Positions 1 through 6,891 of a DNA stretch of 18,167 bases are shown here, piece after piece. The notes under the pieces are model-generated. The model was not told the DNA's origin. It saw only the letters and a list, made by a program, of their open reading frames with translations, and searched no databases. The translations under genes were made by a program, and so were the position numbers. Numbering within the stretch: the stretch's first letter is position 1; each line of letters starts with the position of its first letter. This DNA is from Pseudomonadota bacterium (GTDB taxonomy: Bacteria; Pseudomonadota; Alphaproteobacteria; Rhizobiales; Kaistiaceae): positions 1 to 18,167 of the forward strand of contig JAEVZM010000125.1 in the NCBI GenBank assembly GCA_023392225.1. The letters run 5' to 3'.

Positions 1-85
1 CGGTGCCCGAGGAGGATCCGCGTGAGCCGCGAAACTGCGGAGCCGGCCCGATCCGCCCGAAAGCGGGCTCGGTGAGGCGGTGGGA

Positions 86-113
86 CACATAGCAGGTGAT
101 GGGCGCTAGTCAA
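86..113 (-). promoter_or_regulatory. Predicted sigma70-type promoter reading off the left edge
   Basis: On the minus strand there is TTGACT (plus 108-113), a 16-nt spacer and TATGTG (plus 86-91). This is a good -35 box with a fair -10 box. It would start a transcript near position 79 running leftwards out of the window, with a leader of at least about 75 nt containing the 55-68 hairpin. It would serve a gene divergent from DUF4164-zapA. Confidence 0.45.
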
Positions 114-174
114 TGTGCGGCCGGACCGTGGCGGCGCCCCATCAATGTCGCAATCCTTGGGCAGCAACATGAGC

Positions 175-200
175 TACCCGGCCCAGGGCTTTGCCGGGTA
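175..200. promoter_or_regulatory. Perfect 8-bp hairpin in the leader of the DUF4164 gene
   Basis: TACCCGGC (175-182) and GCCGGGTA (193-200) pair perfectly around a 10-nt loop. On the plus strand TCGTGTTTTCC follows, which gives a terminator-like look. It lies about 85 nt before the DUF4164 start. It could be an attenuator, the end of a short upstream transcript, or a structured leader. The T-run is interrupted, so terminator function is only possible. Confidence 0.4.
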
Positions 201-284
201 TCGTGTTTTCCTGAACGGAGCCCGGGAAGACGGGAGCGCCGGCAGGCCGGCGACAGGCGACGGCTTCAACATTCGAGGTCGGGG

Positions 285-569
285 ATGGCGACGAACGCAG
301 CGATTGGTCAGGCGCTCGCCCGGTTGCAGTCGGCACTGGCGCGGGTGGAGAGCGCGGTCGAGAGCACCCTCGAGCATCAGCATCAGGTGTCCGGGCTCGA
401 GAACGAGGTGCAGCGCCTCGGCACCGACCGCTCGCAGCTGGCCCAGTCGCTCGACGCCGCCGAGGAGCGCTCCGGCCGGCTTGAGGACGCCAACCGCGAG
501 GTCTCGCGCCGCCTCGTCACGGCGATGGAATCGATCCGCGAAGTGCTGGCCCGCAACGGCGCGGCCTGA
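285..569 (+). CDS. DUF4164 family coiled-coil protein
   Basis: This is a 94-residue, charged, Gln/Glu/Arg-rich protein that should form one long coiled coil over nearly its full length (roughly residues 5-85), with no signal peptide or membrane segment. The pattern 'ANREVSRRLVTAMESIR' near the C-terminus is what I know from DUF4164 proteins, small alphaproteobacterial proteins of unknown function usually encoded just before zapA. The frame is open further upstream, but the ATG at 285 is preceded by GAGG at 275-278 with 6-nt spacing, and the protein starting there has the family's normal length. It ends 14 nt before zapA, so the two are probably one operon. A division-related role is inferred from the neighbour only. 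Confidence 0.8.
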   Translation: MATNAAIGQALARLQSALARVESAVESTLEHQHQVSGLENEVQRLGTDRSQLAQSLDAAEERSGRLEDANREVSRRLVTAMESIREVLARNGAA

Positions 570-583
570 CCGAGGAGGGCGAC

Positions 584-961
584 ATGGGACAGGTCAACGT
601 CACGATCAGCGGCAAGACCTACCGCATGGCCTGCGACGACGGGCAGGAGGAGCATCTCGAGTCGCTCGGCGAGCAGCTCAGCGACACGATCGAGCTGCTG
701 CGCAGCCAGTTCGGCGAGATCGGCGACCAGCGCCTGACCGTGATGGCCGCGATCACCCTCGCCGACCGCTATTCCGAATCGGAGCACCGCATCGGCGCCC
801 TCGAAGCCGAGGTGGCGGAGCTCGAGAAGGCCCGGTCAGCCGCGACCAAGGCGAACGATGCCCGCGAGGCCGATCTCGCCGAGACGCTCGACCAGGTCGC
901 CGAGCGGCTCGAGACGCTGGCCGACCGGCTCAACGGCTCCGACCCGCTCGAGACGCACTGA
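584..961 (+). CDS. zapA: Cell division protein ZapA
   Basis: ZapA binds FtsZ in the cytoplasm and promotes bundling of filaments in the Z ring. The 125-residue product starts with the typical N-terminal beta-rich head ('QVNVTISGKTYRMACDDGQE'), followed by 'HLESLGEQLSD' and a helix with 'RLTVMAAITLADRY'. The second half (about 60-120) is a charged coiled coil, the family's dimer/tetramer region. Length fits alphaproteobacterial ZapA. The ATG at 584 is preceded by GAGGAGG. It follows the DUF4164 gene by 14 nt and converges on pheT with only 12 nt between the two stop codons, with no visible terminator. Many alphaproteobacteria carry 6S RNA and a 5-formyltetrahydrofolate cyclo-ligase gene after zapA; neither is here. 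Confidence 0.9.
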   Translation: MGQVNVTISGKTYRMACDDGQEEHLESLGEQLSDTIELLRSQFGEIGDQRLTVMAAITLADRYSESEHRIGALEAEVAELEKARSAATKANDAREADLAETLDQVAERLETLADRLNGSDPLETH

Positions 962-973
962 AGGCGGACGGCG

Positions 974-3397
974 CTACCCGCGGAGGGTCCCGCCCGTCGC
1001 CTTGCCGACCTCGGCCACCACCTTCCGGCCGATCTCGTCGATCTCCTCGTCGGTGAGCGTCTTGCCCTTCGGCTGCAGCGTCACCTGGATGGCGAGGGAC
1101 TTCTTGCCCGCCCCGAGCGCATCGCTCTCGAACAGGTCGAACACGGTGGCGCCGGCGATCAGCTTCTTGTCGGCCCCTTCGGCGGCGCGGATCACCTTCG
1201 CCGCCTCGATGTCGCGGTCGAGGACGAAGGCAAAGTCCCGCCGGACCGGCTGTAGGTCGGACAGCTCCAGCGGCGTCTTGGTCTTGGTCGCCTTGACCTT
1301 CGGCAGCGGAATCGCGTCGAGGATCAGCTCGAAGCCGCAGAGCGGCCCGGCAACGTCGAGCCCCTCGAGCACCTTCGGGTGCAGCTCGCCGAACCAGCCG
1401 AGAACCGTCTTCGGCCCCTGCCGGATCGTGCCGGAGCGGCCGGGATGGAACCAGGCCGGCGCCTCGGCCACCACCTGCACCTTGTCCGGCGACAGGCCGA
1501 GCGCGTCGAGGGTGGCGAGGGCATCGGCCTTGGCGTCGAACACGCCGACCGGAGCCGCCTTGCCGGCCCAGTGCCGGCCGCCGCCGGCGACGCCCGCGGT
1601 ACCGCGGCGGATGCCGGTGGCCGCGACCTTCTGGTCGTCCGGCCGGTCGCCACGATAGATCTGGCCGACTTCGAACATGGCGAGATCGTCGGTGCCACGG
1701 TCGGCGTTGCGCTGGGCGGCGGCGAGCAGGCCGGGCAGGAGGCTCGGCCGCATGTCGCTCATGTCGGCGGCGATCGGGTTGGCGAGCACGAGCTCCGGCT
1801 GGCCACCGCCGAAGGCCTCGGCCGCGGCGTGCGGGATGAACGACCAGGTCACCGCCTCGACCATGCCGCGCGCCGCCAGCGCCCGCTTGGCGCGGCGGGT
1901 GCGAAGCTGGATCGGGGTCAGCACCGGCTTGAGCACGCCCGGCGCGCGGGTAAGCGGCGTCACCGGCACGCGGTCGACACCGATGATCCGCACCGCCTCC
2001 TCGACGAGGTCGGCCTTCATCGTCACGTCCGGGCGCCAGGTCGGCACCGACGCGGTGATGGTGCCTTCGAGCCGGTGCGGCTTGCAGGCGAAGCCGAGCG
2101 CCTCGAGGATCGCCGTCACCTCGCTCACCGAGGGGTCGATGCCGGCAAGACGCTTGATCTCCGACACGGGGAAGTCGACCACCATCCGCGGCTCGGGCAC
2201 CTCGCCGGCGACCACGATCTCCGATGGCGTACCGCCGCAGAGGTCGAGCACCAGCCGGGTCGCGAGCTCGAGACCGGGCAGCATGAAGGCGGGATCGACG
2301 CCGCGCTCGAAGCGGTGGCGCGCGTCCGAATGGACACCGAGCTTCCGGCCGGTCGCAGCGATGTTGAGCGGCTCCCACAACGCCGATTCGATCAGGACGT
2401 CCGTGGTGGTCTCGTCGCAGCCGGAGGCCTCGCCGCCCATAATCCCGGCGATGGATTCGACGCCGTTCCCGTCGGCGATGACGCAGACCTCCGGGTCGAG
2501 CGTATAGGTCTTGCCGTCGAGGGCGACGATGGTCTCGCCGTCACGGGCGCGGCGGACGACGAGGTCACCCTTCACCTTGGCGGCATCGAAGACGTGCAGC
2601 GGCCGGCCGCGGTCGTGGGTGAGGAAGTTGGTGATGTCGACCAGCGCGTTGATCGGCCGGAGGCCGATCGAGCGGAGCCGGCGCTGCATCCATTCCGGCG
2701 AGGGGCCGTTGGTGACGCCCCGCACCAGCCGGAGTCCGAAGGCGGGACAGAGCGCGGGCGTGTCGCCGAAATCGAGCGTCACGTTCACCGGGCACGGTCC
2801 GTCGCCCGGCACCGGCTCGACCGGCCGGTCGATCAACCGGCCCTCGCCGGCGGCGGCAAGGTCCCGGGCGATGCCGGCGACGCTCAGCGCATCGCCGCGA
2901 TTGGCGGTGACGGCGACATCGACCAGCGGGTCGGTCAGCCCGGCCCAGTCGGCATAGGGCTCGCCGAGCGGCGCGTCGCCGGGGAGGTCGACGATGCCGT
3001 CATGGGCGTCGGAGAGGCCGAGCTCGCGCTCGGACAGGAGCATGCCGTTCGATTCGACGCCGCGGATCACGCCCTTCTCGAGCTGGACCCCGGTGCCGGG
3101 GATGTAGGTGCCGGCCGGCGCGAAGACGCCGGTCATGCCGGCCCGCGCGTTCGGCGCGCCGCACACCACCTGGACCGGGGTGCCGGCGCCGTAGTCGACC
3201 ATACAGACCCGGAGCCGGTCGGCATTGGGGTGCTGCTCGGCGGAGACGACGCGGGCGATCCGGAACGGCGCGTAGACCTTGGACGGGTCCTCGACCGATT
3301 CGACCTCGAGGCCGATCATCGTCAGCCGGTCGGCGATGCCATCGGCGGTGGCGATGGTGTCGAGATGTTCCTTGAGCCAGGACAGGGTGAACTTCAT
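974..3397 (-). CDS. pheT: Phenylalanine--tRNA ligase beta subunit
   Basis: This is the large subunit of the (alpha-beta)2 enzyme that charges tRNA-Phe. The 807-residue product has the family's order: a start like 'MKFTLSWLKEHLDT', an OB-fold tRNA-binding domain (about 39-150, with 'HPNADRLRVCMVDYG' and 'VVCGAPNARAGM'), a B3/B4 editing domain in the following part, a B5 domain in the middle, the catalytic-like core, and a C-terminal FDX-ACB anticodon-binding domain ('PVRRDFAFVLDRD' to the end). Usual length is about 800. The frame is open further upstream, but the ATG at 3397 matches the conserved N-terminus and follows a GGAG-type site. It lies 49 nt after an unknown ORF, so pheS and pheT are not adjacent here. 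It is the last gene of the minus-strand translation operon and converges on zapA. Confidence 0.96.
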   Translation of the reverse strand: MKFTLSWLKEHLDTIATADGIADRLTMIGLEVESVEDPSKVYAPFRIARVVSAEQHPNADRLRVCMVDYGAGTPVQVVCGAPNARAGMTGVFAPAGTYIPGTGVQLEKGVIRGVESNGMLLSERELGLSDAHDGIVDLPGDAPLGEPYADWAGLTDPLVDVAVTANRGDALSVAGIARDLAAAGEGRLIDRPVEPVPGDGPCPVNVTLDFGDTPALCPAFGLRLVRGVTNGPSPEWMQRRLRSIGLRPINALVDITNFLTHDRGRPLHVFDAAKVKGDLVVRRARDGETIVALDGKTYTLDPEVCVIADGNGVESIAGIMGGEASGCDETTTDVLIESALWEPLNIAATGRKLGVHSDARHRFERGVDPAFMLPGLELATRLVLDLCGGTPSEIVVAGEVPEPRMVVDFPVSEIKRLAGIDPSVSEVTAILEALGFACKPHRLEGTITASVPTWRPDVTMKADLVEEAVRIIGVDRVPVTPLTRAPGVLKPVLTPIQLRTRRAKRALAARGMVEAVTWSFIPHAAAEAFGGGQPELVLANPIAADMSDMRPSLLPGLLAAAQRNADRGTDDLAMFEVGQIYRGDRPDDQKVAATGIRRGTAGVAGGGRHWAGKAAPVGVFDAKADALATLDALGLSPDKVQVVAEAPAWFHPGRSGTIRQGPKTVLGWFGELHPKVLEGLDVAGPLCGFELILDAIPLPKVKATKTKTPLELSDLQPVRRDFAFVLDRDIEAAKVIRAAEGADKKLIAGATVFDLFESDALGAGKKSLAIQVTLQPKGKTLTDEEIDEIGRKVVAEVGKATGGTLRG

Positions 3398-3446
3398 GAT
3401 GGTCCGTCGCTTTCTCCGGGAGCCGTGGTCCCGCGGGTGTCCTTGG

Positions 3447-3905
3447 TTACGCCGCCTTGAGCGTGAGCGTGGCGCCGTCGAGCTGGCCGAAGCCGCCGAT
3501 GTCGCCGATGACGAGGCCGGCCGGCGTGCGGCCGATGGTGAAAGCCATGGCGCCGTCCTCCGGCCCGGTCGCGGCGCGCTCGACCCGGACCTTGCCGCCG
3601 GCGAGCGGCGACATCCGCACGTCGTCATGGGCGATCCGCTTGGTCGTGCCCTTGCGGGTCCGGTCGAGGGTGAGGCCGTTGCCGGCCTCGGCACCCCGAT
3701 AGGCGAGCGTCAGGTCGAGCGAGACTTCGTCGATGCCGAGCTGCGGCGGCACATGCATGTGGATGCCGACCGTCTCGTCGCCGAGCGCGGTGATCCGTCC
3801 GTCGCCGCGGATGGTGAAGACGAAGCGCCGGATCTCGAGCGCCACCGGCTGCCCCGCCGCGAACGGCACGAGCGCGGTCCAGGCGATGTCGGGCGTACCG
3901 CTCAC
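3447..3905 (-). CDS. Unknown protein encoded between pheS and pheT
   Basis: This is a 152-residue protein I do not recognise. It has no signal peptide, membrane segment or catalytic motif I can name. Its many short alternating stretches ('EIRRFVFTIRGDGRITALG', 'EVSLDLTLAYRG', 'GKVRVERAATG') suggest a beta-rich soluble fold. The start is GTG at 3905-3903, and the GTGA overlaps the TGA stop of pheS (3904-3902), a typical translational-coupling junction. The coding looks genuine: GC-rich third positions like the neighbours and no break between pheS and pheT. pheT begins 49 nt after its stop. Position suggests co-expression with the synthetase, but a role in charging or editing is only a guess. 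It could be an unrelated passenger gene. Confidence 0.75.
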   Translation of the reverse strand: MSGTPDIAWTALVPFAAGQPVALEIRRFVFTIRGDGRITALGDETVGIHMHVPPQLGIDEVSLDLTLAYRGAEAGNGLTLDRTRKGTTKRIAHDDVRMSPLAGGKVRVERAATGPEDGAMAFTIGRTPAGLVIGDIGGFGQLDGATLTLKAA

Positions 3906-4996
3906 GACGACACGCCGCCGACCAGCGTCGGCATGTCGAGCGGCCGGAAGCCGTAGTGGTTCAGCCAGCGCACGTCGGCGTCGAAGAAGGCGCGGAGGTC
4001 GGGCATGCCGTACTTGAGCATGGCGATGCGGTCGATCCCCATGCCCCAGGCGAAGCCTTGGTAGCGGTCGGGATCGAGCCCGCCGGAGCGGATGACGTTG
4101 GGATGGACCATGCCGCAGCCGAGGATCTCCAGCCAGTCGTCGCCCTCGCCGAAGCGCACCTCGTTGCCGACGCGCTTGCAGCGGATGTCGACCTCCATCG
4201 ACGGCTCGGTGAACGGGAAGAACGAGGGCCGGAAGCGCCTCTGCACCCGGTCGACCTCGAAGAACGCCTTGCAGAACTCCTCGAGCACCCAGCGCATGGT
4301 GCCGACGGTCGACTCCTCGTCGATCACCAGCCCCTCGACCTGATGGAACATCGGCGTGTGGGTCTGGTCCGAGTCCATCCGGTAGGTTCGCCCCGGGATG
4401 ACGACGCGAATCGGCGGCTTTTCGGCCTCCATGGTGCGGATCTGCACCGGCGAGGTGTGGGTACGGAGGAGCATCCGCTCGCCGTCCGGCTTGCGGTTGA
4501 AGAAGAACGTGTCGTGCATCTCCCGCGCCGGATGGCCTTCGGGGAAGTTGAGGGCGGTGAAGTTGTAGTAGTCGGTCTCGATGTCCGGCCCCTCGGCGAC
4601 CTTGAACCCGAGGTCGGCGAAGATCGCGGTGATCTCGTCGATCACCTGGCTCACCGGGTGGATGCGGCCGGTCTCGAGCGGCGCCGGGCGTACCGGCAGC
4701 GTCACGTCGACCCGCTCCGCCTCGAGGCGGCGGGCAAGCTCGGCGTCCTTCAGGACCGTCCGCCGCTCGGCGATGGCGGCGGCGATCCGGTCGCGGAGGC
4801 CGTTGAGCGCCGGGCCCATGACCTTCCGCTCGTCCGGGCTCATGCCGCCGAGGCCCTTGAGCAGCTCCGAGACGCTGCCCTTCTTGCCGAGGGCGGCGAC
4901 GCGCTCCGCCTCCAGCGCCGCCTCGTCGCCCGCTGCCGCGATCCGGGCCGTGAGCTCGGTCTCGAGCACGGCGATATCGGTGACGGTGGTGGTCAT
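3902..4996 (-). CDS. pheS: Phenylalanine--tRNA ligase alpha subunit
   Basis: This is the catalytic subunit of the tetrameric synthetase, which activates Phe with ATP and transfers it to tRNA-Phe. The 364-residue product has the N-terminal coiled-coil arm (about 5-90, with 'ALGKKGSVSELLKGLGGM'), then the class II core. That core contains 'HPVSQVIDEI', 'GPDIETDYYNFTALNFP', 'HPAREMHDTFF', the motif 2 region 'GRTYRMDSDQTHTPMFHQVE' and motif 3 'GMGIDRIAML' near the C-terminus. Length and ending ('LDMPTLVGGVSS') fit alphaproteobacterial PheS. The ATG at 4996 lies 13 nt after the stop of the Rieske oxygenase gene, with a GGA-type ribosome site between. The stop overlaps the GTG of the next ORF. Confidence 0.97.
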   Translation of the reverse strand: MTTTVTDIAVLETELTARIAAAGDEAALEAERVAALGKKGSVSELLKGLGGMSPDERKVMGPALNGLRDRIAAAIAERRTVLKDAELARRLEAERVDVTLPVRPAPLETGRIHPVSQVIDEITAIFADLGFKVAEGPDIETDYYNFTALNFPEGHPAREMHDTFFFNRKPDGERMLLRTHTSPVQIRTMEAEKPPIRVVIPGRTYRMDSDQTHTPMFHQVEGLVIDEESTVGTMRWVLEEFCKAFFEVDRVQRRFRPSFFPFTEPSMEVDIRCKRVGNEVRFGEGDDWLEILGCGMVHPNVIRSGGLDPDRYQGFAWGMGIDRIAMLKYGMPDLRAFFDADVRWLNHYGFRPLDMPTLVGGVSS

Positions 4997-5009
4997 CTTC
5001 GGAAAATCC

Positions 5010-6065
5010 TCAGCTCATCCAGCGCAGCGTGCGGGGCTTCAGCGGGTTGTGGAACGGGCGGCCTTCCTTCTGGGCGTTGGCCCACTCGTCCTTCACATGC
5101 ATCCACCACCGCGCCTGGGTATCGGCATCGTTGATCAGCATCACTTTCGGTGCGGTCATCAGCCCCTCGCGCTGGCGGATGACCACGACGCGGTCCTGGT
5201 CGAGGAAGACGCGCATCAGGTGGTGGGCGAGCGGCTTGAGCGGCTTGACCCAGCCCGGCGTCGTCCAGAACATCTGGTGGACCTCGGTCGCCTCGTCGGT
5301 GATCGGCGTGATCGCGGTCAGCCCGACAACGGCATGCCGGTCGCCCCGCACCTCCTCGATGCGGAGGCCCGGCAGGCGGTAGGTGATCTCGGTCGAGACG
5401 TCCTTGCCGAGGAGCTTGTAGACGAGGTTCTGCGGCGGCAGCGCGTGCCGCACCATCTTCCAGCCGAGGTCGGCGGGCTCGAAGGCCTTCTCCTTCGGCC
5501 GGAGCTTCCGCGCCTGCTTCTTGAACCACCAGGACGTATGGACGTAGGCGGCGTGGGTCGGGTCCATGAGTCCGAAGGCGGCATGGTCGGCCGAGCAGGC
5601 GAAGTGCATCTGGATGGCGAGCGTCGGGCCGACATCGTCGGCGAAGACCGGCAGCCGCGGCGGCTCGGCCTCGCTGCCCGAGGGCTTCTCCTCGTCCCTC
5701 GCGAAATAGATCCAGATCAGCCCCTGGCGCTCGACGCAGGGATAGGCGCGGGTCCGGATCTTGGAAAGGTCCGCCTGCTGGCCCTCGCGCAGCGACGGGA
5801 TCGCCACGCAGCCACCGTCCTTGCCGAAGCGCCAGCCGTGATAGGCGCATTCGACGGTCTCGCCGTCGAACTTGCCGTAGCGGAGCGGGATGCCGCGATG
5901 GGGGCAGATGTCGCGGATCGCGAACACCTTGCCGTCGCGACCGCGGCCGATCAGCACCGGCTCGCCCAGCATGGCGACGGACGTGGTCGTGCCGGGGCGG
6001 AGCTTGCCGCCCGGCATCGCCACGTACCAGAGACCGCGGAGCAGCTCCGCTTTCAGGCCCTGCAC
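5010..6065 (-). CDS. Rieske [2Fe-2S] aromatic ring-hydroxylating-type oxygenase, large subunit
   Basis: This is a 351-residue oxygenase component expected to take electrons from a separate reductase and hydroxylate or demethylate an organic substrate in the cytoplasm. The N-terminal Rieske domain (about 10-120) has CPHRG (Cys54, His56) and CAYHGW (Cys73, His76), the full set of cluster ligands. The catalytic domain has Asp168, His171 and His176 in 'LMDPTHAAYVH', matching the bridging Asp and two His iron ligands, and a later 'LDQDRVVVIRQ' that probably supplies the Asp ligand. The start is GTG at 6065: an in-frame TAG lies 9 nt upstream and GGGA precedes it. It resembles VanA- or pheophorbide-oxygenase-like proteins, but the substrate cannot be told. 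No reductase or ferredoxin gene is nearby. It sits between rplT (73 nt) and pheS (13 nt), which is unexpected for this family. Confidence 0.9.
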   Translation of the reverse strand: MQGLKAELLRGLWYVAMPGGKLRPGTTTSVAMLGEPVLIGRGRDGKVFAIRDICPHRGIPLRYGKFDGETVECAYHGWRFGKDGGCVAIPSLREGQQADLSKIRTRAYPCVERQGLIWIYFARDEEKPSGSEAEPPRLPVFADDVGPTLAIQMHFACSADHAAFGLMDPTHAAYVHTSWWFKKQARKLRPKEKAFEPADLGWKMVRHALPPQNLVYKLLGKDVSTEITYRLPGLRIEEVRGDRHAVVGLTAITPITDEATEVHQMFWTTPGWVKPLKPLAHHLMRVFLDQDRVVVIRQREGLMTAPKVMLINDADTQARWWMHVKDEWANAQKEGRPFHNPLKPRTLRWMS

Positions 6066-6138
6066 AATAGTCTATCCCGCGAGCACGCCGTCCTTCGGAG
6101 GCGGCGTTCGCCGGAAGGCCCGAAGGAGGGCGCGCGTC

Positions 6139-6495
6139 CTACTGGAGCGCGCTCTGGGCCTTTGCGACGAGCGCCTGGAAGGCAGCCGGCTCATGGACGG
6201 CGAGGTCGGCCAGCACCTTCCGATCGACTTCGACCCCGGCCTTGCCGAGGCCGTCGATAAATCGACCATAGGTCAGGCCGTGGGTGCGGGCCGCAGCGTT
6301 GATACGCTGGATCCACAGCGCCCGGAAGTTACGCTTGTTGTTCTTCCGGTCGCGGTACGAATACTGCGCCGCCTTGTCGACGGCGGCCTTGGCGGCCCGG
6401 ATGGTATTCTTGCGACGGCCATAGAAGCCCTTGGCGCGGGCCAGGACCTTCTTGTGGCGGGCATGGGCGGTTACACCGCGCTTCACGCGGGACAT
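6139..6495 (-). CDS. rplT: 50S ribosomal protein L20
   Basis: This 118-residue basic protein binds 23S rRNA early in large-subunit assembly. The start 'MSRVKRGVTAHARHKKVLA' with 'AKGFYGRRKNTIRAAKAAV', then 'YRDRKNNKRNFRALWIQRIN' and 'HGLTYGRFIDGL', is the standard L20 pattern over the whole length. The ATG at 6495 has GGAG upstream. It is 31 nt downstream of rpmI in the same direction. L20 is the known autoregulator of this operon in E. coli and Bacillus, acting on leader RNA, which makes the structured leader before rpmI relevant. Confidence 0.98.
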   Translation of the reverse strand: MSRVKRGVTAHARHKKVLARAKGFYGRRKNTIRAAKAAVDKAAQYSYRDRKNNKRNFRALWIQRINAAARTHGLTYGRFIDGLGKAGVEVDRKVLADLAVHEPAAFQALVAKAQSALQ

Positions 6496-6526
6496 GGCAA
6501 AACTCCTGTGGTTCTAGCGGTTCTGT

Positions 6527-6733
6527 TCAGCGCCCGGAATTGGGCAGGAAGTACTTGATGACGTTGTCGCCATCCGACTTGAACATCACCCGCGTGCCGC
6601 GGAGGTTGCGGATCTGCTTGTTGGTGCGCTTGATCATGCCGTGGCGCTTGCCGCGCTGGGCGTACAGCACCTTGCCGGTCGCGGTCACCTTGAAGCGCTT
6701 CTTGGCGCCGCTCTTGGTCTTCATCTTGGGCAT
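6527..6733 (-). CDS. rpmI: 50S ribosomal protein L35
   Basis: This 68-residue, very basic ribosomal protein has the family start 'MPKMKTKSGAKKRFKVTATG' and the pattern 'KRHGMIKRTNKQIRNLRGT', giving full-length agreement with L35. The ATG at 6733 is preceded by GGAG with about 6-nt spacing. It is the first gene of the minus-strand operon; infC, which precedes it in many bacteria, is not here. Its promoter is at 6850-6878, leaving a leader of roughly 110 nt with a strong hairpin next to the ribosome site. Confidence 0.98.
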   Translation of the reverse strand: MPKMKTKSGAKKRFKVTATGKVLYAQRGKRHGMIKRTNKQIRNLRGTRVMFKSDGDNVIKYFLPNSGR

Positions 6734-6747
6734 TTTGCTCTCCGTGC

Positions 6748-6777
6748 GGCCGGGAGCGGTGAACCGCCACGCCGGCC
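6748..6777 (-). promoter_or_regulatory. Hairpin directly upstream of the rpmI ribosome site, candidate L20-responsive element
   Basis: The arms GGCCGG (6748-6753) and CCGGCC (6772-6777) enclose a second stem GCGG/CCGC (6756-6759 with 6764-6767) capped by a 4-nt loop. On the minus strand this structure ends about 4 nt before the GGAG of rpmI. That position could block or expose ribosome binding. L20 control of rpmI-rplT through leader RNA is established in other bacteria; that this element does so is inference. Confidence 0.45.
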
Positions 6778-6811
6778 AGATCGTGTGTTGACAGCTTTCG
6801 GAACCGCCACG
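6761..6811. repeat. Two exact 11-bp direct repeats, 40 bp apart, in the rpmI leader
   Basis: GAACCGCCACG occurs at 6761-6771 and again at 6801-6811 on the plus strand (CGTGGCGGTTC in the rpmI leader RNA). The first copy lies inside the 6748-6777 hairpin. The copies offer alternative pairing partners, so two mutually exclusive leader structures are possible. Confidence 0.5.
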
Positions 6812-6849
6812 GCATGCCCGTTGATCAGCCGGGCGGCTCGGAAGGCGGG

Positions 6850-6878
6850 GTTATAGCGACGCCCCCGCGGCCTTTCAA
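6850..6878 (-). promoter_or_regulatory. Sigma70-type promoter of the rpmI-rplT-pheST operon
   Basis: On the minus strand TTGAAA (plus 6873-6878) is followed by exactly 17 nt and TATAAC (plus 6850-6855). Each box differs from consensus by one base. Transcription should start near 6843, giving a leader of about 110 nt. It begins just 14 nt after the stop of the preceding secreted-protein gene, with no terminator visible between them. Confidence 0.75.
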
Positions 6879-6891
6879 GCGCCGAATCGCC

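Larger units (their letters stand above)
1..284. other. Intergenic region left of the DUF4164 gene; no gene supported
   Basis: No convincing coding region is visible. A minus-strand frame is open from an ATG at 90 to the left edge (about 30 codons), but its composition and lack of a ribosome site make it unlikely to be a gene. A plus-strand frame runs through from 96 into the DUF4164 gene, but its first part is not like that family. The region does hold a likely minus-strand promoter (86-113), a short GCCCG/CGGGC hairpin with an AAAG loop (55-68) and a strong 8-bp hairpin (175-200). The gene to the left is outside the window; by known gene order in alphaproteobacteria it may be transketolase, which is inference. 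Confidence 0.5.

Noticed and set aside
1..90. Minus-strand partial gene from ATG at 90 to the left edge
   Set aside because: The roughly 30 codons do not resemble transketolase or another known start, there is no ribosome site, and the ATG falls within the predicted -10 box.
962..973. 6S RNA gene, expected after zapA in many alphaproteobacteria
   Set aside because: Only 12 nt separate the zapA and pheT stop codons, so there is no room for it here.
1379..3460. 693-codon plus-strand open frame
   Set aside because: It lies wholly antisense to pheT, is rich in Arg/His/Asp/Gly repeats typical of GC-rich shadow frames, and shows no domain.
3956..5134. 392-codon plus-strand open frame
   Set aside because: It is the antisense shadow of pheS, which is certain from its motifs.
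6066..6138. Terminator between rplT and the Rieske oxygenase gene
   Set aside because: Only short 4-bp stems are visible (for example CGGC/GCCG near 6102-6113) with no T-run on the minus strand.
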